Positions 6,610-16,180 are shown, counted from the stretch's first letter. The stretch is DNA of 64,000 bases from Afipia sp. (GCA_017308595.1 JAFKER010000011.1:1-64000), one strand, 5' to 3'. Program-made: numbers and translations. Notes: a model not told the origin generated them from the letters alone.

Positions 6610-9600
6610 ATGGGAATCAATCAAGGTCCGATCAGTCTCGATCAGAAATACACACAAGGTTCGGGACATGTTTTCCTGACCGGTATCCAGGCTCTGGTCC
6701 GGCTGCCGATGGCGCAGGTGAGGCGTGATCGGGCGATGGGTTTGAATACCGCCGCTTTTGTCACCGGCTATCGTGGATCGCCGCTTGGCGGTTACGACCA
6801 GCAGCTTCATGCCGCGCGCAAGCATCTTGAGCAGTATAATGTCAAGTTTCAGCCGGGCGTGAACGAGGACCTTGCGGCGACCGCGATCTGGGGTTCGCAA
6901 CAGCTCAATCTGTCACCCGGTGCGAAGTTCGATGGCATCACCGGCATCTGGTACGGCAAGGGGCCAGGTGTGGACCGTTGCGGTGACGTATTCCGCCATG
7001 GCAATGCGGCCGGGTCGGCCAAAAACGGCGGTGTGCTGTGTCTTGCAGGCGACGACCACGGCGCCAAGTCTTCGACCGTACCGCATCAGTCCGACCATGC
7101 GTTTATCTCGGCGTTGATGCCGTATCTTTATCCATCGAGCATCCACGAGATGATCGAGATGGGGCTGCTCGGTATTGCGATGTCGCGCTATTCCGGCTGC
7201 TGGGTCGGTATGAAGGTCATCACCGAGACGGTCGAAACCACGGCGGAAATCGATCTCAACGACGAGATGACACCTTTTATCATTCCGGCCGATTTCGAGA
7301 TGCCGCCGGGCGGTCTCAATCTGCGCTGGCCGGACGACCGTTACGCGCAGGATAAACGCCTCCAGGATTACAAGGGCTTTGCCGCGGTTGCCTTCGCCCG
7401 CGCCAACAAGATCAACCGCATCACGATGGATTCGCCGAACGCGCGGTACGGCATCATGGCCTCGGGCAAAAGCTACGAGGACATTCGTCAGGCTCTGCGT
7501 GAACTCGGCATCACGCCGGACGTCGCCGCCAAGATCGGCCTGCGGCTCTACAAGATCGGGATGCCGTGGCCGCTTGAGCCGGAAGGCGTGCGGCAATTTG
7601 CGGTCGGCCTTGAAGAAATTTTCATCATCGAAGAGCGCCGCGAGATCGTTGAAAATCAGGTCAAGCAGGAGCTGTTCAATTGGCGCGACGATGTCCGTCC
7701 GCGCATCGTCGGCAAGATGGACAATCACGACAAGCGCTTCCTGCCGTTTGCGGAAGAGTTGAGCGTCGCGTCGCTCGCAAGCTCGCTGACCGAGCGGCTC
7801 TTGCAGCTCGATCTCAATCCTGAAATCGTGGCGATGCTGCGCGCCAAGGCCGACTGGTTCAATGGCCGGCAGGCGACGCAGGTTCAGGCCATCGCTCCGG
7901 TGACGCGTACCCCGTATTTCTGCTCGGGTTGTCCGCATAACACGTCGACCAAGGTGCCCGAGGGCAGCCGTGCGATGGCCGGAATCGGCTGTCACTTCAT
8001 GTCGTTGTGGATGGACCGCAACACCGAAACCTATACGCATATGGGCGCGGAAGGCGTGCCGTGGGTCGGTATCGCGCCGTTCACCAACGAAAAGCACATC
8101 TTTGCAAATCTCGGCGACGGCACTTATTTCCATTCGGGCAGCCTGGCGATCCGCCAGTCGGTCGCTTCGAAGGCCAACATCACCTACAAGATTTTGTACA
8201 ACGACGCCGTCGCGATGACGGGCGGCCAGAAGCATGACGGCGATCTGTCGCCGCAGCAGATCACGTTCCAGCTTCACAGCGAAGGCATTCGTGAAATCTG
8301 GCTTGTCTCCGAGAATCCGGACGCTTATCCGGCAAGCACCATCGCGCCGGGGACAAAGCTCGCGCATCGCGATGAACTTGATCGTGTTATGAAGACGGTG
8401 CGCGAAGTGCCCGGATGCTCGGCCATTGTGTTCGTGCAGACCTGCGCCGCCGAGAAGCGCCGCCGGCGCAAGCGGGGTCTGATGGAAGACCCCAACAAGC
8501 GTATCTTCATCAATTCTGCTGTCTGCGAAGGTTGCGGCGATTGCTCGGTGCAGTCCAACTGCATTTCAGTTGAGCCGTTGGAGACTGAGCTGGGGCGCAA
8601 GCGCGCCATCAATCAGTCGAGCTGTAACAAAGACTATTCCTGCGTGAAGGGGTTCTGTCCGTCCTTCGTGACGGTGGAGGGCGCGACGCTGCGCAAGCGC
8701 GCCCCGGTTGCGCTCGACGATCTTGGCGAATTGCCAGAGCCTGCCAGCGTGCCGTTGCTGGATCGGCCGTATAACATTGCTGTCGGCGGCGTGGGCGGAA
8801 CGGGCGTGCTGACCATCGGCGCGCTGCTCGGCATGGCCGCACATATCGAGGGCAAGGCAAGTATGATCCTCGATATGTCGGGACTCGCGCAGAAGGGCGG
8901 CGCGGTGCTCAGCCACGTTCGCCTGTCCAAGAACACTGCGGATGTGACCTGTTCGCGGATTGTCACGGGCACGGCCGATCTGCTCATCGCGGCGGACGAA
9001 GTGGTCGCCGTCGCCAAGGAGACGATTACCCTGGCGGAATCGTCACGTACCCATGGCATTATCAATACGCATCTGATTCCGATTGCCGATTTCATCATGA
9101 ACCGCGACTTCGATTTCAAGCGCGGCAAGGTCAACCTTGTGCTGGAAAATGCACTGCACAAGGATTCCGCATTCCTCGACTTTACCAAGCCGGCGGAAAC
9201 GCTGCTTGGCGATTCCATTGCCACCAACATGATGATGATGGGTTATGCCTATCAGAAAGGTCTTCTCCCGGTCAGCGCCAAGGCGATCGAGCAGGCAATC
9301 GAGCTCAATGCGGTTTCGATCAAGATGAATACGCAGGCGTTCCGGCTGGGCCGCCTCGCGGCGCATGATCCGGCAAAGCTTGCATCCATGATGAAGGGCG
9401 ATGAGCCCGAACTTCCGAAGACGCTCGACGAGATGTCACTGGACGAGATCATCGCCCATCGGACCAAGCTGCTGACCGACTATCAGAACGCAGCCTATGC
9501 CGCGCGCTATACCAATCTGGTCGATCAGGTTCGCAAAATCGCCTTCGACGGTGGTTATGGCGAGGCATTGCCGCGCGCCGTCGCGATCAACTACGCCAAG

Positions 9601-10101
9601 CTGCTGGCTTACAAGGACGAGTACGAAGTCGCGCGGCTTTATTCCGGCGCGGCCTTTGCTGAGAATATCGGCAAACAGTTCGAGGGCAACTACAAGATCA
9701 GCTTCAACCTCGCACCGCCGATCCTTCACAGCGGACTCGATGCCTCCGGCCGTCCGAAAAAGCGGGTGTTCGGCGCATGGATGATGCCGGTGTTCCGGAC
9801 CATGGCGAAGTTCCGCTTCTTGCGCGGCACCATGTTCGATCCGTTCGGTTATAGCGAGGATCGCAAGCTCGAGCGCAACCTGATCAAGGGGTACGAACAG
9901 GATGTGGTGACGGCGGTGAAGTTGCTGTCGCCGAAGACCCACGACATCGCCGTGGAGTTGCTGTCGCTGCCCGATCAAATTCGCGGCTATGGACCCGTGA
10001 AGGAGGCCTCGGTCGCAAAAGCGAAGACGAGATACGAACAGCTCGCCAAGGATATTGTTGATCCACCGCCACTGGCGGCGCCCCGGATTGCGGCGGAGTG
10101 A
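6610..10101 (+). CDS. Indolepyruvate:ferredoxin oxidoreductase family protein (fused alpha/gamma-type)
   Basis: The protein has 1163 residues, the usual length of the single-chain form of aerobic proteobacteria. The N-terminal part carries the pyrimidine-binding fold (VTGYRGSPLGGYDQQL near 50). The thiamine-diphosphate half has FCSGCPHNTS near 438, GDGTYF near 502 and NDAVAMTGGQ near 535. A Cys cluster for iron-sulfur binding follows (CEGCGDCSVQSNC near 639 and CNKDYSCVKGFC near 673). The gamma-like domain begins with GGVGGTGVLTIG near 727. Such enzymes decarboxylate aryl- or branched 2-oxoacids to acyl-CoA, passing electrons to ferredoxin or a flavoprotein. The true 2-oxoacid cannot be read from sequence. 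A beta-oxidation-like cluster starts 176 bases downstream, which would fit further breakdown of the acyl-CoA product. Confidence 0.9.
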   Translation: MGINQGPISLDQKYTQGSGHVFLTGIQALVRLPMAQVRRDRAMGLNTAAFVTGYRGSPLGGYDQQLHAARKHLEQYNVKFQPGVNEDLAATAIWGSQQLNLSPGAKFDGITGIWYGKGPGVDRCGDVFRHGNAAGSAKNGGVLCLAGDDHGAKSSTVPHQSDHAFISALMPYLYPSSIHEMIEMGLLGIAMSRYSGCWVGMKVITETVETTAEIDLNDEMTPFIIPADFEMPPGGLNLRWPDDRYAQDKRLQDYKGFAAVAFARANKINRITMDSPNARYGIMASGKSYEDIRQALRELGITPDVAAKIGLRLYKIGMPWPLEPEGVRQFAVGLEEIFIIEERREIVENQVKQELFNWRDDVRPRIVGKMDNHDKRFLPFAEELSVASLASSLTERLLQLDLNPEIVAMLRAKADWFNGRQATQVQAIAPVTRTPYFCSGCPHNTSTKVPEGSRAMAGIGCHFMSLWMDRNTETYTHMGAEGVPWVGIAPFTNEKHIFANLGDGTYFHSGSLAIRQSVASKANITYKILYNDAVAMTGGQKHDGDLSPQQITFQLHSEGIREIWLVSENPDAYPASTIAPGTKLAHRDELDRVMKTVREVPGCSAIVFVQTCAAEKRRRRKRGLMEDPNKRIFINSAVCEGCGDCSVQSNCISVEPLETELGRKRAINQSSCNKDYSCVKGFCPSFVTVEGATLRKRAPVALDDLGELPEPASVPLLDRPYNIAVGGVGGTGVLTIGALLGMAAHIEGKASMILDMSGLAQKGGAVLSHVRLSKNTADVTCSRIVTGTADLLIAADEVVAVAKETITLAESSRTHGIINTHLIPIADFIMNRDFDFKRGKVNLVLENALHKDSAFLDFTKPAETLLGDSIATNMMMMGYAYQKGLLPVSAKAIEQAIELNAVSIKMNTQAFRLGRLAAHDPAKLASMMKGDEPELPKTLDEMSLDEIIAHRTKLLTDYQNAAYAARYTNLVDQVRKIAFDGGYGEALPRAVAINYAKLLAYKDEYEVARLYSGAAFAENIGKQFEGNYKISFNLAPPILHSGLDASGRPKKRVFGAWMMPVFRTMAKFRFLRGTMFDPFGYSEDRKLERNLIKGYEQDVVTAVKLLSPKTHDIAVELLSLPDQIRGYGPVKEASVAKAKTRYEQLAKDIVDPPPLAAPRIAAE

Positions 10102-10277
10102 TTTCGGGGCCATCTGGATGTGACTGCGATACATCTCGCGTCGCAGTCAATTCATTGACGCCGCGACGCTGATATTCGCGGATCGCGGATGGTTCGCCCT
10201 GCGAAATTCAAGGTGCTTGCCAAGTTCTCCGGCACGGGCGACATAGTTCGCTGGACACGTTCCAGCGGAGACACGTT

Positions 10278-11429
10278 TTGACAATCAAGAATAAGGCTTA
10301 CATCGCAGGGATCTACGAACATCCCACCCGTCACGCACCCGATAAATCAACTGCCCAGCTTCACGCGGAAGTGGCCAAAGGCGCGCTGGATGATGCAGGC
10401 CTGACCAAGGCCGATATCGACGGCTATTTCTGCGCCGGAGATGCTCCTGGCGGCATCTGGCAAATGTCCGATTATCTCGGCCTCAACAATCTGCGCCACC
10501 TGGATTCGACGGAGACCGGCGGCTGCTCCTACATCATCGCGCTGGGGCACGCTGCGGAGGCCATCGCTGCGGGCAAGTGTTCCGTCGCGTTGATCACGTT
10601 GGCAGGCAAGCCGCGCACCGGACCTATGCCGCCGCGCGCCTACGGACCGGAAGCCGATTTCGAAATGGCTTATGGGCCAACCACCCATAATGCCTACGGT
10701 ATGTGCGCGATGCGCCACATGCATGAATTCGGTACGACCAGCGAACAGCTCGCATGGGTCAAGGTCGCGGCATCTCATCACGCGCAGTACAATCCCCACG
10801 CGATGCTGCGCGACGTGGTGACGGTGGAAGACGTCATTAATTCACCGATGATTTCCGATCCGCTGCATCGGCTCGATTGTTGCGTGGTGTCCGACGGCGG
10901 CGGTGCGGTGATCGTGACCACGCCGGAAATCGCAAAGTCTCTGAAGCGCCCGCTGGTGCGTCTCACTGGCCATGGTGAATCGAACAAGGGACCGAATGGT
11001 GGCCGCAAGCTCGATCTGACCTATTCGGCAGGCGTGTGGAGCGGACCGACGGCTTTTGCTGAAGCGGGCGTAACCCCGAAGGACATCAAATACGCCTCGA
11101 TCTACGACAGCTTCACCATCACTGTGGTGATCCAGCTTGAGGATCTTGGCTTCTGCGCCAAGGGGCAGGGCGGCAAGTTCGTTGCGGACGGCAACCTGAT
11201 CTCTGGCGTCGGCAAGCTGCCTTGGAATACTGACGGCGGTGGACTCTGCAATAATCACCCGATCAACCGGGGCGGTATCACCAAGATCATCGAGGCGGTG
11301 CGGCAGTTGCGCGGCGAGGCGCATCCGAAGGTTCAGGTTCCGAATTGCGATCTCGCGCTGGTGCACGGCACCGGCGGGTTGCTTGGTGTGCGGCATGCGG
11401 CATCGACCGCGATTCTGGAGCGCGTGTGA
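10278..11429 (+). CDS. Thiolase (SCP2-type) family protein
   Basis: The protein has 383 residues. The start is a TTG at 10278 behind GCGGAG with a 7-base spacer; no better ATG exists. The family's nucleophile position is Cys83 in TGGCSY. The C-terminal half has YDSFTITVV near 276, NTDGGG and NNHPINRGG with His327, and VHGTGG near the end. The family includes thiolases that split 3-oxoacyl-CoA and retro-aldolases that work with a DUF35 partner. The partner gene follows directly with a one-base TGATG overlap. Because both the Cys and His are kept, I favour thiolysis, though the altered NNHP in place of GHP leaves room for another reaction. It is part of the 10278-15365 operon. Confidence 0.85.
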   Translation: MTIKNKAYIAGIYEHPTRHAPDKSTAQLHAEVAKGALDDAGLTKADIDGYFCAGDAPGGIWQMSDYLGLNNLRHLDSTETGGCSYIIALGHAAEAIAAGKCSVALITLAGKPRTGPMPPRAYGPEADFEMAYGPTTHNAYGMCAMRHMHEFGTTSEQLAWVKVAASHHAQYNPHAMLRDVVTVEDVINSPMISDPLHRLDCCVVSDGGGAVIVTTPEIAKSLKRPLVRLTGHGESNKGPNGGRKLDLTYSAGVWSGPTAFAEAGVTPKDIKYASIYDSFTITVVIQLEDLGFCAKGQGGKFVADGNLISGVGKLPWNTDGGGLCNNHPINRGGITKIIEAVRQLRGEAHPKVQVPNCDLALVHGTGGLLGVRHAASTAILERV

Positions 11430-11821
11430 TGACTGACAAGCCAAAGTATCCGGCTCCGACCGGCAATCCCGAAACCGCGCATTTCTGGGACGCGGCGAAA
11501 GAAGGTAAGTTCCTGATCAAGCGCTGCACCGCTTGCGGCGAGCCGCATTACTTTCCGCGCTCGATTTGCCCGGTGTGCTTCTCCGACCAGACGGTATGGG
11601 AAGAGAGCAAGGGCGAGGGCGTGATCTACAGCTACAGCCTGATGCGGAAGTCGCCGACCGGACCTTACGCCATCGGCTATGTCACGCTCGACGAAGGTCC
11701 GTCGCTGCTGACCAACTTCGTGGACTGCGATCTCACCGCACTGAAAATCGGTCAGCGCGTGAAGGTGGTGTTCAAGCCGACGGATGGCGCGCCGCTGCCG
11801 TTCTTCACGCCTGTCGGATAA
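11429..11821 (+). CDS. DUF35 zinc-ribbon/OB-fold protein, partner of the thiolase
   Basis: The protein has 130 residues. A rubredoxin-like zinc ribbon (CTACG at about 32-36 and CPVC at about 46-49) precedes an OB-fold domain (GEGVIYSYSLMRKSPTGPYA and onwards). Proteins of this type bind SCP2-type thiolases or aldolases and are thought to handle the CoA substrate. The ATG overlaps the stop codon of the thiolase gene (TGATG), which implies translational coupling and a fixed complex. All four Cys of the ribbon are present. Confidence 0.9.
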   Translation: MTDKPKYPAPTGNPETAHFWDAAKEGKFLIKRCTACGEPHYFPRSICPVCFSDQTVWEESKGEGVIYSYSLMRKSPTGPYAIGYVTLDEGPSLLTNFVDCDLTALKIGQRVKVVFKPTDGAPLPFFTPVG

Positions 11822-11841
11822 AAATAACAAAGCGAGGAAAC

Positions 11842-12702
11842 ATGCCGATCAAGTACGATGAGGTGATGGCGCTCAAGAATGTCGGTCAGAAGTATTCGTG
11901 GACCGACCGTGAGGTCATGCTCTACGCCTACGGCATCGGCATGGGCGCCGATCCGATGGACGAAAAGGAATTGTCGTTCGTCAACGAGGGTTATTACACG
12001 CCGCGCGATCTCAAGGTTGTGCCGACCTATGCGTCGGTTGCAGCTTGGGGCGCGAGTGCGGGCCAAATCGACGTCAACCGCGTCATGGTGGTAGACGGCG
12101 AGCGGGACATTACCTTCCATAAGCCGCTGCCTGTCACGGCCAACATCACGGCAGATTCCAGCATTCTCGGCGTGTTCGACAAGGGCAAGGACAAGGGCGC
12201 GGTGATCCTGCGTAAAACCGTCCTGAAGAACGAGAAGGGCGAAGACCTTGCCACGCTGATCGCCTCGCAGTTCGCGCGCGGCGATGGCGGCTTTGGTGGT
12301 CCATCGGACGGTCAGCCCGAGCCGCACGCAATCCCCAAGCGTGCGCCCGACATGAGCGTCGATATTTCGACACGGCCGGATCAGGCGCTGATCTACCGGC
12401 TCTGCGGTGACCGTAATCCGCTGCACAGCGATCCTGAATTCGCGAAGAAGGCCGGCTTCGACCGTCCGATCTTGCATGGCATGTGCACCTACGGCCTGAG
12501 TTGCCGGGCGGTGCTGCAGACCTATGCGGATTACGATCCCGCGGCGTTCAAGCAGCACGTGACACGCTTCTCGGCGCCGGTGTTTCCGGGGGAAACCGTC
12601 TCGTTCGACCTGTGGAAGGACGGAAACGTGATCTCGCTCGAAGGCCGCGTGAAAAGCCGCAACGTCACGGTTATCAAAAACGGAAAAACCGTCCTCGCTT
12701 GA
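11842..12702 (+). CDS. MaoC-like (R)-specific enoyl-CoA hydratase 2
   Basis: The protein has 286 residues with two hotdog halves, like the hydratase-2 part of multifunctional enzyme type 2. The C-terminal half has the hydratase-2 motif YRLCGDRNPLHSDP with Asp190 and His195, followed by GFDRPILHGMCTYG. These are the catalytic Asp/His pair and the acyl-binding loop. It adds water to trans-2-enoyl-CoA to give the (3R)-hydroxyacyl-CoA. The start at 11842 follows GCGAGGA with normal spacing. The next gene encodes the matching dehydrogenase, so the two make a split MFE-2. Confidence 0.9.
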   Translation: MPIKYDEVMALKNVGQKYSWTDREVMLYAYGIGMGADPMDEKELSFVNEGYYTPRDLKVVPTYASVAAWGASAGQIDVNRVMVVDGERDITFHKPLPVTANITADSSILGVFDKGKDKGAVILRKTVLKNEKGEDLATLIASQFARGDGGFGGPSDGQPEPHAIPKRAPDMSVDISTRPDQALIYRLCGDRNPLHSDPEFAKKAGFDRPILHGMCTYGLSCRAVLQTYADYDPAAFKQHVTRFSAPVFPGETVSFDLWKDGNVISLEGRVKSRNVTVIKNGKTVLA

Positions 12703-12726
12703 ACGATAAGAAACAGGGAGGAAGCG

Positions 12727-13602
12727 ATGGGTCTGCTCGACGGCAAGGTTGCGATCATCACCGGCGCAGGCGGCGGGCTCGGCGAAGCCTATGCCCGTCT
12801 GTTCGCCCGTGAAGGGGCGGCGGTCGTTGTCAACGACCTTGGCGGTCCGCGCGACGGCAGCGGTGCCGACACGTCGATGGCGCAGAAGGTCGTCGATGCG
12901 ATCAAGGCCGAGGGCGGCCGCGCCTATGCCAATGGCTCCGACATCTCGACAATGGCGGGCGGGCAGTCGGTGTTCGACGACGCAATCAGACAGTTCGGCC
13001 GCATGGACATTCTGGTCAACAACGCCGGAATCCTGCTCGACGGCACCTTCGCCAAGATGACAGAGGCGAACTGGGACAAGGTGATGAAGGTGCATCTCAA
13101 AGGAACCTTCTGCGTCACGTTACCGGTCTTCAAGTGGATGAAGGACAATGGCGGCGGCGTTATCGTCAACACGTCGTCCACCTCGGGCCTGCTTGGCAAT
13201 TTCGGTCAGAGCAACTATGGCGCGGCCAAGGGCGGCATCTGGGGTCTGAGCAACGTGCTGACCATCGAAGGCCGCAAGCATGGTATTCGCGTCTGGACGC
13301 TGTCGCCGGGTGCGCTGACCCGCATGACGGCGGACCTCCAGCGCTATATCGACAATCCCAAGGCTGCGATGGGACCGGACGAGATCGCGCCAGCGGTGCT
13401 TTACATGGTCAGTTCGCTTTCGGGCGAGCAGACCGGAAAGGTGCTTGGTGTTTCTGGCCCGCGCGGCGTCCGTGAGCTTAAAATGCTGGAAATGGAGGGG
13501 TGGAAACCCGGCGGGCCGTGGAAGGCGCAGGACATCGTGGCCCATGCAAGGGAGATTTTTTTCCAGGATGAAGATAGGATCGTTTCTCCTCCCAAGCCCT
13601 GA
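12727..13602 (+). CDS. Short-chain dehydrogenase, MFE-2 (3R)-hydroxyacyl-CoA dehydrogenase type
   Basis: The protein has 291 residues of classical SDR build: TGAGGGLG at 12-19 for the cofactor, NNAG near 97, a Ser in NTSSTSG (about 151) and Tyr164/Lys168 (YGAAK). The VVVNDLGG segment after the second strand is typical of the dehydrogenase part of peroxisomal MFE-2 and points to NAD. It should oxidise the (3R)-hydroxyacyl-CoA made by the preceding hydratase to the 3-oxoacyl-CoA used by the thiolase. The start follows GGAGGAAG closely. The C-terminal 40 residues beyond the SDR core are Trp/Pro-rich and of unknown use. Confidence 0.9.
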   Translation: MGLLDGKVAIITGAGGGLGEAYARLFAREGAAVVVNDLGGPRDGSGADTSMAQKVVDAIKAEGGRAYANGSDISTMAGGQSVFDDAIRQFGRMDILVNNAGILLDGTFAKMTEANWDKVMKVHLKGTFCVTLPVFKWMKDNGGGVIVNTSSTSGLLGNFGQSNYGAAKGGIWGLSNVLTIEGRKHGIRVWTLSPGALTRMTADLQRYIDNPKAAMGPDEIAPAVLYMVSSLSGEQTGKVLGVSGPRGVRELKMLEMEGWKPGGPWKAQDIVAHAREIFFQDEDRIVSPPKP

Positions 13603-13623
13603 GTTCCCAGAAGGCAATCAATA

Positions 13624-14553
13624 ATGAAACTGACCCCTGAGGCGAGCGGTACGATCGCCATTGCACCAACCCCGTTCTTCGACGATGGCCGTATCGATTA
13701 CGATTCGATCGATCGGCTGGCCGATTTCTACCGCGAAGTGGGGTGTAACGGCGTGACCGTGCTCGGTATCCTCGGCGAAGCGCCGAAGATGGAGGCGGAT
13801 GAATCGCTTCAGGTCGCGACGCGCTTCATCAAGCGCGCGACGGGCAAGCAGATCATCGTCGGCGTTTCCGCCCCGGGATTCGCGCAGATGCGCACGCTGG
13901 CCCGTGCGTCGATGGATGCCGGTGCAGCCGCCGTCATGATCGCGCCGCCGCCGCATCTGCGGACCGATGAGCAGATCACGGGCTATTTCCGGCAGGCAAC
14001 GGAGGCGATCGGTAGCGATATTCCATGGGTGCTGCAGGATTATCCGCTCACTCTGACAGTGGTGATGACGCCGTCGGTGATCCGGAAAATTGTCATGGAC
14101 AGTCCGTCCTGCGTGATGCTCAAGCATGAAGACTGGCCGGGTCTGGAGAAAATCTCCGCGCTGCGCGGTTTCCAGAAGGACGGCTCGCTGCGCCCGCTGT
14201 CGATTCTCGTCGGCAACGGCGGCCTGTTCCTCGATTTCGAGATGGAGCGTGGTGTGGATGGCGCCATGACCGGTTATGCATTTCCCGACATGCTGGTGGA
14301 TGTCGTCAACCTGTCGAAGGCAGGCAAGCGCGATGCAGCGCATGATCTGTTCGATGCGCATCTGCCGCTGATCCGTTACGAGCAGCAGCCGAGCGTGGGT
14401 CTCGCGGTGCGCAAATATGTGCTCAAGAAGCGCGGCAAGATTACTTCCGATGCGCAGCGCAAGCCGGGATCGAGCATGAGCGCGCTGGCGCGCAGCGAAG
14501 TGGATTACCTTCTGTCGCGCGTTGCACGTTTCGACAAACGGGCCAACATCTGA
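13624..14553 (+). CDS. Dihydrodipicolinate synthase/N-acetylneuraminate lyase family protein
   Basis: The protein has 309 residues with a class I aldolase barrel. The Schiff-base Lys is Lys167 (VMLKHEDWPG) and the assisting Tyr is Tyr140 (LQDYP). The GILGEAPK segment near 49 takes the place of the pyruvate-carboxylate loop GTTGE, so the substrate may not be the usual pyruvate adduct. True dapA is unlikely given the catabolic neighbours. It sits 21 bases after the SDR and overlaps the NUDIX gene by one base, inside one operon. It could cleave or condense an oxoacid produced by the pathway. Confidence 0.8.
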   Translation: MKLTPEASGTIAIAPTPFFDDGRIDYDSIDRLADFYREVGCNGVTVLGILGEAPKMEADESLQVATRFIKRATGKQIIVGVSAPGFAQMRTLARASMDAGAAAVMIAPPPHLRTDEQITGYFRQATEAIGSDIPWVLQDYPLTLTVVMTPSVIRKIVMDSPSCVMLKHEDWPGLEKISALRGFQKDGSLRPLSILVGNGGLFLDFEMERGVDGAMTGYAFPDMLVDVVNLSKAGKRDAAHDLFDAHLPLIRYEQQPSVGLAVRKYVLKKRGKITSDAQRKPGSSMSALARSEVDYLLSRVARFDKRANI

Positions 14554-15365
14554 TGAGCGGCACCATGAGCGTTCCCGATCCGTCGAAAGCCCTGCGCGTC
14601 GCGTCCACCGTGCTGTTGTTGCGCGAAGCGGCCGGCGGCATGGAAATCTTCATGGTGCAGCGGAATCGTCAGATCGAATTCAGCTCCGGCGCGCTGGTGT
14701 TTCCTGGCGGCAGTATGGATCCGAACGACCGCGAGATTGCCGCCGATCCGGCTCTTGTCGCGGATCGTGGCGGTCTCGATATCGATACGGCCGCGATCCG
14801 CATTGGCGGCATTCGCGAGACCTTCGAGGAAAGCGGAATTCTTCTCGCGCGCCCGCGTGGATCGTCGGCGCTCGTGTCTGCCGACAAAGCCGAGGCGCTG
14901 GGTGTGCATCGCGAAGCTCTCGACGAGGGCAAGATCAGCTTCGCGGATGTGTTGCGTCAGCAAGATCTCGTTCCAGCGATCGATTTGTTATCGCTCTTCG
15001 CCCACTGGATCACGCCAGTGAATCTGCCCAAGCGTTTCGATACGCATTTTCTGTTGGCGCTCGCGCCGCCGGACCAGATTGGCAAGCATGACGGCAAGGA
15101 GTCGGTGGACTCGGTCTGGCTGTCGCCGAAAGCCGCGCTCGAAGCGGCGGAGTCGGGCCGTTACAATCTTCCGTTCCCGACCATTCGCAATCTGATCAAG
15201 CTCGACAAACTTGGCACCGCAAAGGCTGCGATGGACTATGCCCGCGCGACGCCGGTTGTGACGGTTGTCCCCGAGATGAGCCGGAATACAGACGGGTCGA
15301 CTCGCCTGCGCATCCCGGTCGAAGCGGGGTACGATGGGGATATCTTCGACGTCGCTCGGCCCTGA
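14553..15365 (+). CDS. NUDIX hydrolase (NUDT19-like), probably CoA diphosphatase
   Basis: The protein has 270 residues. The Nudix box is interrupted: PGG at 51-53 and the REtfEE helix at 89-94 are separated by about 35 residues instead of the usual dozen. This is the layout of the NUDT19-like group, which includes CoA and acyl-CoA diphosphatases. The start overlaps the preceding stop (TGATG). Being last gene of a CoA-thioester pathway operon fits a role in trimming CoA or acyl-CoA. Family good, substrate inferred. Confidence 0.75.
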   Translation: MSGTMSVPDPSKALRVASTVLLLREAAGGMEIFMVQRNRQIEFSSGALVFPGGSMDPNDREIAADPALVADRGGLDIDTAAIRIGGIRETFEESGILLARPRGSSALVSADKAEALGVHREALDEGKISFADVLRQQDLVPAIDLLSLFAHWITPVNLPKRFDTHFLLALAPPDQIGKHDGKESVDSVWLSPKAALEAAESGRYNLPFPTIRNLIKLDKLGTAKAAMDYARATPVVTVVPEMSRNTDGSTRLRIPVEAGYDGDIFDVARP

Positions 15366-15426
15366 GAGATTCGTTCCTTACCGTTGAATATGCCCGTCCG
15401 GATCACCATTCTCACAGTGAGAGGGG

Positions 15427-16180
15427 ATGGGCGCGTATTCAATGAGACATTGGAAGATGATTCTTGCGGCTTTTCTGATTCTCCTGGTCGCCCCGATCTT
15501 ATTTTCTCAGCGATCGGGCTTCCGCAAATTGGTACGCCGCAGACCGGTCCAGCGCGGGCGTCTTGCCGGACGCGTCTCGCAATCCGGATGCTGTGGTCCG
15601 GATTTATGCGGCGCGTACAGTACGCTGGCGTGGCATCGTAGCCGTCCATTCCTGGATCGTGTTCAAGGAGAAAGGCGCATCGCGCTACAGCCGCTATGAC
15701 TATACAGCGTGGGGCGAACCGATCCGCGTCGACGGTTTTGTAGCCGACGGACGCTGGTTCGGGCAGCTGCCGGAGGAGGTTTTCCGCGCAGACGGTGAGC
15801 GGGCGGCGCTTCTGATTCCGAAAATCAGGGCGGCCATTGATGGCTACAAGTACCGCAACCTCGGCGATTATCGCGCCTGGCCGGGTCCGAATTCGAATAC
15901 GTTCGTTGCTGCGATCATCGATGCCGTCCCCGAGATGCAGGTCGTGTTGCCGCCAACCGCGATTGGCAAGGATTTTCCCTACGACGGCGAGTGGTTCGGG
16001 CGGACGCCTTCCGGCACAGGTTTGCGAGCCACGCTTGGAGGTTATCTCGGCGTCACTTTCGGGTGGCTGGAAGGTATCGAATTCAATGTGCTGGGGGCCG
16101 TCCTTGGTCTCGATATTCGCCGTCCTGCGATCAAGATTCCGGGTATCGGCCGGATTGGCATGAGCGCTGCATCGGCATAG
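15427..16180 (+). pseudogene. DUF3750 protein gene broken by a frameshift near 15505-15525
   Basis: A hydrophobic membrane leader (MILAAFLILLVAPILF, frame of 15427) is followed in the next frame (+1) by ANWYAADRSSAGVLP and the rest of a DUF3750 protein to 16180. DUF3750 proteins normally have leader and domain in one chain, so a single-base change between about 15505 and 15525 separates them. The downstream part (HSWIVFKEKG, WPGPNSNTF, GVTFGWLEGIEFNVLG) is intact. It could be translated alone only from a TTG at 15563, without the membrane anchor. Either the gene is recently broken or the base is a sequencing error. Function of DUF3750 is unknown; the NSNTF segment recalls lipid or peptidoglycan processing families but is not diagnostic. 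Confidence 0.65.

Noticed and set aside
6913..8367. 484-residue open frame on the minus strand
   Set aside because: Antisense of the ferredoxin oxidoreductase gene, which is supported by cofactor motifs over the same stretch.
11752..13095. 447-residue open frame on the minus strand
   Set aside because: Antisense of the hydratase-2 and SDR genes, both with full catalytic motifs.
13624..14553. Considered as true dapA (lysine biosynthesis)
   Set aside because: The pyruvate loop is altered (GILGEAP) and the gene sits inside a CoA-thioester catabolic operon.
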